Shown here piece after piece: positions 42,115 to 52,082 of a stretch of DNA of 58,373 nucleotides (its first letter is position 1; each line of letters starts with the position of its first letter). The notes under the pieces were generated by a model. That model searched no databases and was not told where the DNA came from. It saw nothing but the letters and a program-made list of their open reading frames with translations. The stretch comes from Streptomyces sp. 130 (GTDB lineage Bacteria > Actinomycetota > Actinomycetes > Streptomycetales > Streptomycetaceae): positions 1-58,373 of the forward strand of contig NZ_VJNO01000042.1 in the NCBI RefSeq assembly GCF_007096885.1, read 5' to 3'. A program made the translations under genes and the position numbers.

Positions 42115-45100
42115 TCAGCCCCGCTCCGGTAGCCAGCCGGTCTGCACGAGGCTCTTCCCACCACGCCGGGTCACCATGCACGCACGCCCCGGTGGCATGG
42201 GGCGGGCCCGCACCGAACCGACCAGATCGCCCTCCGCCGGGTCGCCCGACAGCACCACCCCCTGCGCGCCCAGCTCCTTGATCCGTTGCAGGAACGGCTC
42301 GTACATCGCACGGGACGCACCGGCACAGCCGCGCGCGACGACGAAGCGCACCCCGGTGTCCCGCGCGAACGGCAGACAGTCCGCGAGAGCGGCGAGCGGG
42401 CTGCCCGTACCCGTCGCGACCAGGTCGTAGTCGTCCACCACGACGAAGATCCGCGGCCCCGTCCACCAACTGCGCTCCCGCAACTGCCGGGGCGTGACAT
42501 CCGCCGGCGGCCGGCGCCGCGCGAACACCCCGGCCAGCGCCTCCATATGCGTCGCGAGCGCGTCCGGCGTCGGCGCGTACTCCAGCAGATGGCTCTCCGG
42601 CAGGGCGCCCAGCAGCCCCCGCCGGTAGTCCCCGACGACGAGCTTCGCCTCGTCGGGGGAGTAGCGGCGGGCGATCTGCCGGGCCAGCAGCCGAAGCAGA
42701 GCCGTCTTCCCCGATTCGCTCTCCCCGAACACCAGAAGGAAGGGATCGGCGTCGAAGTCCACGAACACCGGCTCCAGATCGGCCTCGGCGATGCCGATCG
42801 CGACGCCCCGCTCCGGGAATTCGTCCCCCTTGGGCAGCCGCCCAGCAGGGAGCACGGCGGGCAGCAGTCGTACGGGCGGGGCCGGCGGACCCGCCCAGTC
42901 CCCCCGGATTCGCTCGGCCAGCGCCGCCGTACGCTCCGGGAGAACGGCCGCGTCCTCGACCGCGCCGAGGCACGGCGACGCGGCCAGAAAGTGCAGCCCC
43001 TCCGCCACCTGGCCCCGGCCCGGCACACCGGGGGGCACCTGAGCGGCGACCTTCCGGTCGAACTCCGAGTCCGAGACGTCACCGAGCCGCAGTTCCAGCC
43101 GCCCGGCCAGCTGGTCCTTCAACGCGGCCCGCACCTCGAAGTAGCGGGCGGCGGTGAGCACCACATGCACCCCGTAGCCGAGCCCCCGGGCCGCGATGTC
43201 GGTGACGACCGGCTCCAACTCCTCGTATTCCGTGCGGAAGCCGCCCCAGCCGTCCACGACCAGGAAGACGTCGCCCCACGCCTCACCGGGCAGACCGCCC
43301 CGGGCCCGCTCGCTCCGGTACGCGGCCATGGAACCGATGCCCCGTGCCCGGAACACCTCCTCACGGGCCCGCAGCACCCCGGCAACCTCCGCGACCGTAC
43401 GCCGCACTCGCTCGGGGTCCAGCCGCGAGGCGACCGATCCCACATGCGGCAGGCCCGACAGCGCCGCCAGCGCGCCACCGCCGAAATCGAGGCAGTAGAA
43501 CTGGACTTCCCCCGGGGTGTGGGTCAGCGCGAAGGACATCACCAGCGTGCGCAGCACCGTGGACTTGCCGGACTGCGGCCCGCCGACCACCAGCATGTGA
43601 CCCGCCGCCCCGGAGAAGTCCTGGAACAGCACCTCGCGCCGCTGCTCGAACGGCTTGTCCACGAGCCCCAGCGGAACGGTCAGCCCACCGCGTACGCCGT
43701 CCCCCGCGACGGTGAACCCCCGCTCCGGGTCCGTCCCGAGGCCCGGCAGCAGCGCGTCCAGCCCCGGCGACCGGTCCAGCGGAGGCAGCCACACCTGGTG
43801 GGCGGGCGCACCCCGTCCCTCGAGCCGCCGCACCACCACGTCGAGCACGGACTCCACAACCGCGCCGCCCCCGCACGCCGGGGAAGCGGGGGCCGGAGCG
43901 CGGGTCGCGTCAGCCACCGGCACCGGCAGCGCGGTGAACAGCGCCGCCACGAGACCGCCCGATCCCTCGTCGGCAGCCCGTCCCGGCCCGCCCGGCCGGT
44001 ACGGCCCCGAGACGTACGCCGCCTTGAAGCGCGTCAGTTCCCGCGTACCGGTCCTCAGAAACCCGGAACCGGGCAGCGGTGGCAGGTCGTACGCGTCCGG
44101 CACCCCCAGCGCGGCCCGCGACTCCTCCGCAGAGAACGTGCGCAGCCCGATCCGGTACGAGAGATAGGTCTCCAGGCCCCGCAGCCTGCCCTCCTCAAGG
44201 CGCTGGGACGCCAGCAGCAGATGCACACCCAGCGAACGGCCGATGCGCCCGATCCTGATGAACGTGTCGATGAAATCGGGTTTGGCGGTCAGGAGTTCGG
44301 AGAACTCGTCGATCACCAGCACCAGGGTGGCCAGCGGTTCCAGCGCGGCACCCGCCGACCGCGCCCGCTCGTAGTCGTGGACGCCGGCGAAATTGCCCGC
44401 CGCCCGCAGCAGTTCCTGACGGCGCTGGAGCTCGCCCCGCAGCGCGTCGCCCATCCGGTCGACCAGCGCCAAATCGTCGGCCAGATTGGTGATGACGGCG
44501 GCCACATGCGGCATCCCCGCCATCCCCGCGAACGTCGCCCCGCCCTTGAAGTCGGCCAGCACGAAGTTCAGCGTTTCGGAGGAATGAGTGACGGCAAGAC
44601 CGAGCACCAGCGTCCGCAGCAGCTCGGACTTCCCCGAACCGGTCGCGCCCACGCACAGCCCGTGCGGCCCCATCCCGTCGAGCGCCGACTCCTTCAGGTC
44701 CAGCACCACCGGGACACCGTCCTCACCCACCCCGATGGGCACCCGCAACCGCTCCGCCACCGGCCGGGGCCGCCAGGTCCGCTCTACCTCCACCGCATCC
44801 GCGTCGCCCAGGTCCAGCAGATCCGTGAAGTCCAGCGCGGACAGCAGCGGCTCGTCCCCGTCCCGCCCGCCGGCCCGCAACGGAGCGAGCCGCCTGGCCA
44901 GCGCCTCCGCCGCCGGCAGCGACAGCGCGTCCGGCACACCAACCCCGCACTCCGCCTCCAGCACACCGGGACGCACCCGCACACACAGAGCACCGCGCGG
45001 CCCCTCCGCGTCACCCGGGACCACCTCGTCCAGCGTCACCCCCTCCGCGTCACCCGGGACCACCTCGACCAGCGTCACCCCCTCCACGCCCCCCGCCGCA

Positions 45101-46086
45101 CCCAGCACCGAACCAGGCGCCACCCCCACCCCGTCCAGCACCACGACGACGTGCGGCCGGTCCGGCGGCGGCGCCCCCTCCGGTGTGAAACGCCCCCGCC
45201 CCTCCAGCAGCGCGCCGAGCACGGGCTCCAGACCGGCCGTATCCCGCGCGAACAGCCGCTTCGCGCCGGCCCCGTCCACCTCACCGGGCACCTGGACATG
45301 CGGCAGCCACTTCACCCACTCCCAGCACACCGCCGCGTCCCGCGCCGCCACCACCGCCACGACCAGATCCCGGGGCGAGTGCCACACCACCAGCTGGGCC
45401 ACCAGCGCCCGCGCCGCCGCCCCGGCCGGCTCCGCCGCACCACTCAGCCGCACCCGGTACGTCCCCCGCAGCGAAACACACAACGGCAAGCCGTCCACCG
45501 AGCCGTGCACCGCCACGAACCGCCGCACCGCGTCCGCGCACACCGGCTCCGGCTCACCCGCGGCGTCCTCCGGCACGGCCAACGGGGTCGCGAGCCGCTG
45601 CCTGCCGAGCCCGACCCGCACCACCCCGAAATCCGCGTCGCCGAGACGCCGCTCCCACACCCGGCTCCCGCCGGCGACCACCGCCCACAGCTGATCGGCG
45701 GCAGGATGCGTGAACAGCAGCCCGTCGCGCTGGGCCCGCGCCGTCCGCCGCACCGCACGGCGGGCCCGCGCCAGCCGGGCGAGGTAGTCGCGCCGGACAT
45801 CCGCCGCCCGCCCCTGCGTACCGCGCCGGTACCGCACCACCTGGGCCACCACCATCGCCAGCGTCGACACCAGCATCAGCACACCCATCACCCGCATGAA
45901 CGGCGGCGCCTGCGGCGAGAAGAAGAACACCACCGACGACGCCATGCCCAGCACCGGAAGCAGCTGCGTCAGCACGCCCTCCCGCTGCCCGCGCGGCAGC
46001 ACCGGAGGCGGCTCCAACAACACCTCCTTCGAGGGAACTTCCGGCGGCAGCAGGCGGGGCGGACGCTTCACGACGATCTGACTCAC
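42115..46086 (-). CDS. eccC: Type VII secretion ATPase EccC (fused EccCa-EccCb)
   Basis: EccC is the FtsK/SpoIIIE-type motor that drives type VII secretion. The 1323 residues comprise two membrane helices near the N-terminus (LGMASSVVFFFSPQ, MRVMGVLMLVSTLAMVVAQVV), a DUF linker, then three P-loop domains: GATGSGKS at 480-487, GGPQSGKS at 835-842 and GESESGKT at 1121-1128. Walker B strands include LVLVIDEFSELL and IFVVVDDYDLV. It is one chain, not the split Ca/Cb of some mycobacterial loci. GTG 46086 starts SQIVVKRPPRLLPPE. A 39-bp in-frame duplication lies about residues 334-361. Confidence 0.93.
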   Translation of the reverse strand: MSQIVVKRPPRLLPPEVPSKEVLLEPPPVLPRGQREGVLTQLLPVLGMASSVVFFFSPQAPPFMRVMGVLMLVSTLAMVVAQVVRYRRGTQGRAADVRRDYLARLARARRAVRRTARAQRDGLLFTHPAADQLWAVVAGGSRVWERRLGDADFGVVRVGLGRQRLATPLAVPEDAAGEPEPVCADAVRRFVAVHGSVDGLPLCVSLRGTYRVRLSGAAEPAGAAARALVAQLVVWHSPRDLVVAVVAARDAAVCWEWVKWLPHVQVPGEVDGAGAKRLFARDTAGLEPVLGALLEGRGRFTPEGAPPPDRPHVVVVLDGVGVAPGSVLGAAGGVEGVTLVEVVPGDAEGVTLDEVVPGDAEGPRGALCVRVRPGVLEAECGVGVPDALSLPAAEALARRLAPLRAGGRDGDEPLLSALDFTDLLDLGDADAVEVERTWRPRPVAERLRVPIGVGEDGVPVVLDLKESALDGMGPHGLCVGATGSGKSELLRTLVLGLAVTHSSETLNFVLADFKGGATFAGMAGMPHVAAVITNLADDLALVDRMGDALRGELQRRQELLRAAGNFAGVHDYERARSAGAALEPLATLVLVIDEFSELLTAKPDFIDTFIRIGRIGRSLGVHLLLASQRLEEGRLRGLETYLSYRIGLRTFSAEESRAALGVPDAYDLPPLPGSGFLRTGTRELTRFKAAYVSGPYRPGGPGRAADEGSGGLVAALFTALPVPVADATRAPAPASPACGGGAVVESVLDVVVRRLEGRGAPAHQVWLPPLDRSPGLDALLPGLGTDPERGFTVAGDGVRGGLTVPLGLVDKPFEQRREVLFQDFSGAAGHMLVVGGPQSGKSTVLRTLVMSFALTHTPGEVQFYCLDFGGGALAALSGLPHVGSVASRLDPERVRRTVAEVAGVLRAREEVFRARGIGSMAAYRSERARGGLPGEAWGDVFLVVDGWGGFRTEYEELEPVVTDIAARGLGYGVHVVLTAARYFEVRAALKDQLAGRLELRLGDVSDSEFDRKVAAQVPPGVPGRGQVAEGLHFLAASPCLGAVEDAAVLPERTAALAERIRGDWAGPPAPPVRLLPAVLPAGRLPKGDEFPERGVAIGIAEADLEPVFVDFDADPFLLVFGESESGKTALLRLLARQIARRYSPDEAKLVVGDYRRGLLGALPESHLLEYAPTPDALATHMEALAGVFARRRPPADVTPRQLRERSWWTGPRIFVVVDDYDLVATGTGSPLAALADCLPFARDTGVRFVVARGCAGASRAMYEPFLQRIKELGAQGVVLSGDPAEGDLVGSVRARPMPPGRACMVTRRGGKSLVQTGWLPERG
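45003..45080. repeat. 39-bp tandem duplication inside eccC
   Basis: Bases 45003-45041 are repeated at 45042-45080 with one mismatch (T at 45029, A at 45068). In protein it gives two copies of a 13-residue unit, EGVTLVEVVPGDA and EGVTLDEVVPGDA. The frame is kept. The near-identity of the copies suggests a recent slippage event. Confidence 0.9.
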
Positions 46087-46293
46087 CGGTGCATCGATCC
46101 TTGGGTGCGGACGTGTGTGGGACGCGGCGAAAGGGGAAGAGCGCGCCGACGCGGGCGCGCCTCGCAAGGACACCCCCAGCCCCGAAGCGCCCGTGATCCT
46201 ACGCACTGTCAGCCTTCGCCCCGATCCGCCCGATAAGGTGACCCGCCAACCGTGCGGACACCGCCGAGCAGCGACGAACAGGGGCCCCGACAC

Positions 46294-47733
46294 GTGAGTC
46301 AGACCGCTACGACCGGCTTCCGCCGCGTCACCGTCGTCACGCCCGACAGCCGCATCGACGTCGCCCTGCCCGAGGACATCGCCGCCGCCGACATCTGGCC
46401 CGAGATCCTGCGCCTCACCGGACCGGGCGGACCCGCCACCGCACCCCCCGGCCACCACCTCGTCAGGCTCGACGGAACGGTCCTGGACGGCGCCCGCACC
46501 CTCGCCGCCCAACGCGTCCTCGACGGCGAGATCCTCACCCTGCGCCCCTTCGCCGCCTCGCTCCCCCCGCCCGTCTTCGACGACGTCGCCGACGCCATCG
46601 CCTCGGCCACCGCCCGCGACCGCCACCTGTGGAGCGACGACCTGCTGCGCGTCGCGGCCCCGGCGGCCGGCGCGCTGCTCCTCGTCCTGGCGGCCCTCGT
46701 CCTGTGGCGGGCCGACCCGGTCCACCACGCCCCGCACGGAGCGCCGGGAGCCGCCGCGGGCATCGCCGGCCTCCTGTCCGCCACCGTCGCCGCGGTACGC
46801 GCCCGGGTCCACGCCGACCGCGTCACCGCCGCCGCGCTCGGCCTGGGCGCCCTACCGCTGGTCCTCCTCGCCGGCTCCGGCCTCATCGCCCCGGAACCGG
46901 ACAGGGGCGCGGGCCGCCTGCAGTTCCTGATCGGCTGCGCCGCCGTCCTCGTCGTCTCGGCCGCCCTCACCGCGCTCGCCCCGTGCGGCGACGCCCCCTT
47001 CGTGGGCGCGGCCTTCCTCTCCGGCGCCGGCGCGCTGGCCGCGTCCGCCGCGATCCTCACCGATGCGTCCGCCACCGCCACGGCCGCCGTCTGCGTCCCC
47101 GCCGCCCTCGGCCTCATCGCGTTCCTGCCCGGCCTCTCCGCCCGTTTCGCCCGGCTCCCGACCGGGTACGCCGCGCCGTCGCCGACGGGCCCCCTCGGCG
47201 ACGGGCCCGAAGAGCACGAGCACCCCGACGACACCCCCGTCGACACCCGCCTCGTCGCTGACCGGGCCCGGCGCGGCCACGAACTGCTGCTCGGCCTGGC
47301 CGGGGGCTGCGCGGGCCTGGCCGCCTCGGCCGCCGCGGTCCTCGGCGCCTCCGGCGACACCTGGGCCCGCCTCCTCGCCCTCGCGGCCGGGCTCGCGCTG
47401 CTGCTCCGCGCCCGCCTCTTCCGGTACACCGCCCAGGTCGCCTGCCTGCTCATCGCGGGCGTCGGCGCGCTCGCCGCCCCGGTCACCGGCCTCGCCCTCA
47501 CCGTCCAGGGAGACGACCCGGCCCGCTACCCCCGTACCACCGGACTGTGCGCGGCCCTCGTCGCCGGCGCCCTACTCCTCGCCGCCGCCGGGACGACCGT
47601 CCCGCGCAAGGGCCTCTCCCCGTTCTGGGGCAGATTCCTGGACCTGGCCGAGAGCGCGCTGCTGCTCTCGCTCGTGCCGCTCTGCCTCGCCGTCCTGGAC
47701 CTCTACACGCGCGCGCGGGCGCTCACCGGCTGA
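46294..47733 (+). CDS. eccD: Type VII secretion protein EccD
   Basis: EccD forms the membrane pore barrel of the type VII complex. The 479 residues have an N-terminal ubiquitin-like domain (about 1-92: RRVTVVTPDSRIDVALPEDI to LTLRPFAAS), a cytosolic linker, and about eleven predicted membrane helices from residue 120 to the end. A charged cytosolic loop lies near 300-330 (EEHEHPDDTPVDTR). I chose GTG 46294, giving MSQTATTGF; an in-frame ATG 42 bases upstream has no better support. It is divergent from eccC across 207 bases that must hold both promoters. Confidence 0.9.
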   Translation: MSQTATTGFRRVTVVTPDSRIDVALPEDIAAADIWPEILRLTGPGGPATAPPGHHLVRLDGTVLDGARTLAAQRVLDGEILTLRPFAASLPPPVFDDVADAIASATARDRHLWSDDLLRVAAPAAGALLLVLAALVLWRADPVHHAPHGAPGAAAGIAGLLSATVAAVRARVHADRVTAAALGLGALPLVLLAGSGLIAPEPDRGAGRLQFLIGCAAVLVVSAALTALAPCGDAPFVGAAFLSGAGALAASAAILTDASATATAAVCVPAALGLIAFLPGLSARFARLPTGYAAPSPTGPLGDGPEEHEHPDDTPVDTRLVADRARRGHELLLGLAGGCAGLAASAAAVLGASGDTWARLLALAAGLALLLRARLFRYTAQVACLLIAGVGALAAPVTGLALTVQGDDPARYPRTTGLCAALVAGALLLAAAGTTVPRKGLSPFWGRFLDLAESALLLSLVPLCLAVLDLYTRARALTG

Positions 47734-47909
47734 CGACCGGCGGGGCCGGCCGGGGCGGCTGGTAGTCTGGCTGTGGCCGTTTGTGTACGCGTTCCCGGTT
47801 CGCTCTGGGAACTGCGCTCATCGGACCCTCGCTCCCGAGTCACCCAAGCTCCCCTGAGAACCAGACCAGGGGCACTCGTGGGCGCATCGAACACCAAGAG
47901 GAGTACCGC

Positions 47910-48200
47910 GTGCCGCTCGACGCCGCTACGAAGAAGCAGATCATGACCGAGTTCGCGACGAAGGAGGGCGACACCGGTTCCCCCGAGGTCCAGGTCGCCA
48001 TGCTCTCGCGCCGCATCTCGGACCTGACGGAGCACCTCAAGACGCACAAGCACGACCACCACTCCCGTCGTGGTCTGCTGATCCTGGTCGGCCAGCGCCG
48101 CCGCCTCCTGCAGTACCTGGCCAAGAAGGACATCCAGCGCTTCCGTGCGCTCGTCGACCGCCTCGGCATCCGCCGCGGTGCGGCCGGCGGCGCCAAGTAA
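47910..48200 (+). CDS. rpsO: 30S ribosomal protein S15
   Basis: S15 binds the central domain of 16S rRNA early in assembly. The 96-residue product shows MTEFATKEGDTGSPEVQVAM, HLKTHKHDHHSRRGLLILVGQRRRLL and LAKKDIQRFRALVDRLGIRR, the complete family pattern. The GTG start is preceded by AAGAGGAGTACCGC. The leader from 47734 carries a TAGTCT -10-like hexamer at 47763-47768. pnp follows, with a large hairpin between, as in most bacteria. Confidence 0.97.
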   Translation: MPLDAATKKQIMTEFATKEGDTGSPEVQVAMLSRRISDLTEHLKTHKHDHHSRRGLLILVGQRRRLLQYLAKKDIQRFRALVDRLGIRRGAAGGAK

Positions 48201-48211
48201 GACCGCTGCGC

Positions 48212-48248
48212 AAGGGAGCGGTTCCCTCACTCAGGGAGCCGCTCCCTT
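48212..48248 (+). terminator. rpsO-pnp intergenic hairpin
   Basis: A 16-bp stem (48212-48227 with 48233-48248, one G-U pair, 5-base loop) is followed by TTG. It is the rpsO terminator and, in the read-through transcript, a probable double-strand cleavage site before pnp; RNase III processing of this region is described in S. coelicolor. The rest of the spacer (to 48471) is the pnp leader and promoter; nothing else clear is visible. Confidence 0.85.
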
Positions 48249-48471
48249 TGCCGTACGTGCGGTACCGGGGGCAACCTCAGTAACCTGGACGTACAACAAC
48301 AGACGAGGAGAGGCGCCGCACGGCCGCCGCCGGTCCTCGGTAGTGGCCCCCGGGACAACGCCCGGGAGCTTCGATCGAAGACCGGCCCCGCACAGACGGC
48401 GCGCTTCTCCGCTCCGTCCGGACGCCACACGGGCGCCCGGACGAAAGACGACGAGTATGGAGAATTCACTA

Positions 48472-50685
48472 GTGGAGAACGAGACCCACTACGCCGAGGC
48501 CGTCATCGACAACGGCACCTTCGGCACCCGCACCATCCGCTTCGAGACGGGCCGGCTGGCCAAGCAGGCCGCCGGCTCCGCCGTCGCGTACCTGGACGAC
48601 GACACCATGGTGCTGTCGGCCACCACCGCTTCCAAGCGGCCCAAGGACCAGCTCGACTTCTTCCCCCTGACGGTGGACGTCGAGGAGCGGCAGTACGCCG
48701 CGGGCAAGATCCCCGGCTCGTTCTTCCGCCGTGAGGGACGCCCCTCCGAGGACGCGATCCTCACCTGCCGTCTGATCGACCGGCCGCTGCGCCCGTCCTT
48801 CGCCAAGGGCCTGCGCAACGAGATCCAGATCGTCGAGACGGTCATGGCGCTCAACCCCGACCACCTGTACGACGTCATCGCGATCAACGCCGCCTCCTGC
48901 TCCACGCAGCTGGCCGGCCTGCCCTTCTCCGGCCCGATCGGCGGCACCCGCGTCGCCCTGATCAAGGGCCAGTGGGTCGCCTTCCCGACGCACACCGAGC
49001 TCGAGGACGCCGTCTTCGACATGGTCGTCGCGGGCCGCGTCCTGGAGGACGGCGACGTCGCGATCATGATGGTCGAGGCCGAGGCCACCGAGAAGACCAT
49101 CCAGCTCGTCAAGGAAGGCGCCGAGGCCCCGACCGAAGAGGTCGTCGCCGCCGGTCTGGAAGCCGCGAAGCCCTTCATCAAGGTGCTCTGCAAGGCCCAG
49201 TCCGACCTCGCCGCCAAGGCCGCCAAGCCCACCGGCGAGTTCCCGGTCTTCCTCGACTACCAGGACGACGTCCTGGAGGCGCTCACCAAGGCCGTCAGCA
49301 CCGAGCTCGCCAAGGCGCTCACCATCGCCGGCAAGCAGGAGCGCGAGGCGGAGCTCGACCGCATCAAGGAGATCGCGGGCGAGAAGCTCCTCCCCGAGTT
49401 CGAGGGCCGCGAGAAGGAGATCTCCGGCGCCTACCGCGCGCTGACCAAGAAGCTGGTCCGCGAGCGCGTCATCAAGGACAAGGTCCGCATCGACGGCCGC
49501 GGCGTCACGGACATCCGTACGCTCGCCGCCGAGGTCGAGGCCATCCCGCGCGTGCACGGCTCCGCCCTGTTCGAGCGCGGCGAGACCCAGATCCTGGGCG
49601 TCACCACCCTCAACATGCTCCGCATGGAGCAGCAGCTGGACACCCTCTCCCCGGTGACCCGCAAGCGCTACATGCACAACTACAACTTCCCGCCGTACTC
49701 CGTCGGCGAGACCGGCCGCGTGGGCTCGCCCAAGCGCCGCGAGATCGGCCACGGCGCGCTCGCCGAGCGCGCGATCGTGCCCGTCCTCCCGTCCCGCGAG
49801 GAGTTCCCCTACGCGATCCGCCAGGTCTCCGAGGCCCTGGGCTCCAACGGCTCGACGTCCATGGGTTCGGTCTGCGCCTCCACCATGTCCCTGCTGAACG
49901 CCGGTGTGCCCCTCAAGGCCGCCGTCGCCGGCATCGCCATGGGCCTGATCTCCCAGGAGATCGACGGCAAGACCCACTACGTCGCCCTCACCGACATCCT
50001 CGGTGCCGAGGACGCGTTCGGTGACATGGACTTCAAGGTCGCCGGTACGAAGCAGTTCGTCACCGCGCTCCAGCTCGACACCAAGCTCGACGGCATCCCC
50101 GCCTCGGTCCTGGCCGCCGCGCTGAAGCAGGCCCGCGACGCCCGCCTCCACATCCTCGACGTGATGAACGAGGCCATCGACGTCCCGGACGAAATGTCCC
50201 CGAACGCCCCGCGGATCATCACCGTCAAGATCCCGGTGGACAAGATCGGTGAGGTCATCGGCCCCAAGGGCAAGATGATCAACCAGATCCAGGAGGACAC
50301 CGGCGCCGACATCACGATCGAGGACGACGGCACCATCTACATCGGTGCCCAGCAGGGCTCGCAGGCCGAGGCCGCCCGCGCCACGATCAACGCCATCGCC
50401 AACCCGACCATGCCGGAGGTCGGCGAGCGTTACCTGGGCACGGTCGTCAAGACCACCACCTTCGGTGCGTTCGTCTCGCTCATGCCGGGCAAGGACGGCC
50501 TGCTGCACATCTCGCAGATCCGGAAGCTGGCCGGCGGCAAGCGCGTGGAGAACGTCGAGGACGTTCTCGGCGTCGGCGCCAAGGTCCAGGTCGAGATCGC
50601 CGAGATCGACTCCCGCGGCAAGCTCTCCCTCGTCCCCGTCATCGAGGGCGAAGAAGACGAGAAGAAGGACGACGCCGCCAAGTGA
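48472..50685 (+). CDS. pnp: Polynucleotide phosphorylase
   Basis: PNPase degrades RNA 3'-5' phosphorolytically and in Streptomyces also adds 3' tails. The product has two RNase PH domains (first with FFPLTVDVEERQYAAGKIPGSFFRREGRPSE; second with RGETQILGVTTLNM and the catalytic SNGSTSMGSVCAST), then KH (VDKIGEVIGPKGKMINQIQ) and S1 (GTVVKTTTFGAFVSLMPGKDGLLHIS). I chose GTG 48472 (737 aa, MENETHYAEAV) because GGAG lies 9 bases upstream and it matches known homologues. ATG 48457 in frame would add five residues. Its stop overlaps the next start (GTGA). Confidence 0.96.
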   Translation: MENETHYAEAVIDNGTFGTRTIRFETGRLAKQAAGSAVAYLDDDTMVLSATTASKRPKDQLDFFPLTVDVEERQYAAGKIPGSFFRREGRPSEDAILTCRLIDRPLRPSFAKGLRNEIQIVETVMALNPDHLYDVIAINAASCSTQLAGLPFSGPIGGTRVALIKGQWVAFPTHTELEDAVFDMVVAGRVLEDGDVAIMMVEAEATEKTIQLVKEGAEAPTEEVVAAGLEAAKPFIKVLCKAQSDLAAKAAKPTGEFPVFLDYQDDVLEALTKAVSTELAKALTIAGKQEREAELDRIKEIAGEKLLPEFEGREKEISGAYRALTKKLVRERVIKDKVRIDGRGVTDIRTLAAEVEAIPRVHGSALFERGETQILGVTTLNMLRMEQQLDTLSPVTRKRYMHNYNFPPYSVGETGRVGSPKRREIGHGALAERAIVPVLPSREEFPYAIRQVSEALGSNGSTSMGSVCASTMSLLNAGVPLKAAVAGIAMGLISQEIDGKTHYVALTDILGAEDAFGDMDFKVAGTKQFVTALQLDTKLDGIPASVLAAALKQARDARLHILDVMNEAIDVPDEMSPNAPRIITVKIPVDKIGEVIGPKGKMINQIQEDTGADITIEDDGTIYIGAQQGSQAEAARATINAIANPTMPEVGERYLGTVVKTTTFGAFVSLMPGKDGLLHISQIRKLAGGKRVENVEDVLGVGAKVQVEIAEIDSRGKLSLVPVIEGEEDEKKDDAAK

Positions 50686-52061
50686 CGTCCCGTAGTTCCG
50701 CGACGACGGCCCGCCCCTCCTCGGAGGGGCGGGCCGTCGCCCGTACCCAAACGCTTCTCAAGGGCAGCAACGGCATCGGCACGGTCCGCCGTACGGTCCT
50801 CCCGGGCGGCCTCCGCGTCGTCACCGAGACCCTGCCCTCCGTACGCTCCGCCACCTTCGGCATCTGGGCGAACGTCGGCTCGCGCGACGAGACGCCCGCC
50901 CTGAACGGCGCGACGCACTACCTCGAACACCTCCTCTTCAAGGGCACCGCCAAGCGCAGCGCCCTCGACATCTCCTCCGCCATCGACGCGGTCGGCGGCG
51001 AGATGAACGCCTTCACGGCGAAGGAGTACACCTGCTACTACGCGCGGGTCCTCGACACGGACCTGCCGCTCGCCATCGACGTCGTCTGCGACATGCTGAC
51101 CGGCTCGCTGATCGCCCCCGAGGACGTCGACGCCGAGCGCGGCGTCATCCTCGAAGAGATCGCGATGACGGAGGACGACCCGGGCGACTGCGTGCACGAC
51201 CTGTTCGCGCACACCATGCTCGGCGACACCCCGCTCGGCCGCCCCGTCCTCGGCACCGTCGACACGATCAACGCCCTGAACCGCGGCCAGATCGCCCGCT
51301 TCTACAAGAAGCACTACGACCCCACCCGCCTCGTCGTCGCCGCCGCGGGCAACATCGACCACGCCACCGTCGTACGCCAGGTCCGCAAGGCGTTCGACAG
51401 GGCCGGCGCCCTCTCCCGTACGGACGCGGTCCCCACCGCGCCCCGCGAGGGCTCCCGCGCCCTGCGTACCGCCGGCCGGGTCGAGGTCCTGGGCCGCAAG
51501 ACCGAGCAGGCCCACGTGGTCCTCGGCATGCCCGGCCTGGCCCGCACCGACGAACGCCGCTGGGCCCTCGGCGTCCTCAACACCGCCCTCGGCGGCGGCA
51601 TGAGCTCCCGCCTCTTCCAGGAGGTACGGGAGAAGCGCGGCCTCGCCTACAGCGTCTACTCGTACACCTCGGGCTTCGCCGACTGCGGCTTGTTCGGTGT
51701 GTACGCGGGCTGCCGCCCGAACCAGGTGCACGACGTCCTCAAGATCTGCCGCGACGAGCTCGACCGGGTCGCCACGGACGGGCTGAGCGACGAGGAGATC
51801 AGCCGCGCCATCGGCCAGCTGTCCGGTTCCACCGTCCTCGGTCTGGAGGACACCGGCGCCCTGATGAACCGCATCGGCAAGAGCGAGCTGTGCTGGGGCG
51901 AGCAGATGTCGGTGGACGAGATGCTGGCCCGGATCAGCGAGGTGACACCGGATGACATCCGCTCCGTGGCGGGCGAGATACTCGGACACCGCCCCTCGCT
52001 GTCCGTCATCGGACCGCTCAAGGACAAGCAGGCCGCCCGTCTCCACGAAGCGGTCGCCTGA
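50682..52061 (+). CDS. M16 family zinc peptidase
   Basis: This 459-residue processing-peptidase-like protein has the inverted zinc motif HYLEH (H79, E82, H83) and the third ligand in ERGVILEEIAM near 158. The inactive-lobe signature GGGMSSRLFQEVREKRGLAYSVYS lies near 305-328. The first 25 residues are not a signal peptide, so it is probably cytosolic. The GTG start overlaps the pnp stop by four bases, a coupling conserved in actinobacteria (as for the M. tuberculosis homologue PepR). The substrate is unknown. Confidence 0.93.
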   Translation: MTSRSSATTARPSSEGRAVARTQTLLKGSNGIGTVRRTVLPGGLRVVTETLPSVRSATFGIWANVGSRDETPALNGATHYLEHLLFKGTAKRSALDISSAIDAVGGEMNAFTAKEYTCYYARVLDTDLPLAIDVVCDMLTGSLIAPEDVDAERGVILEEIAMTEDDPGDCVHDLFAHTMLGDTPLGRPVLGTVDTINALNRGQIARFYKKHYDPTRLVVAAAGNIDHATVVRQVRKAFDRAGALSRTDAVPTAPREGSRALRTAGRVEVLGRKTEQAHVVLGMPGLARTDERRWALGVLNTALGGGMSSRLFQEVREKRGLAYSVYSYTSGFADCGLFGVYAGCRPNQVHDVLKICRDELDRVATDGLSDEEISRAIGQLSGSTVLGLEDTGALMNRIGKSELCWGEQMSVDEMLARISEVTPDDIRSVAGEILGHRPSLSVIGPLKDKQAARLHEAVA

Positions 52062-52082
52062 AACCCTCAAGGAAGCAGAGCA

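Noticed and set aside
48460..48476. GAATTCACTAGT at the start of pnp resembles a cloning-vector polylinker
   Set aside because: Only 12 bases match and the sequence on both sides continues as normal Streptomyces pnp leader and coding sequence, so chance is the simplest explanation.
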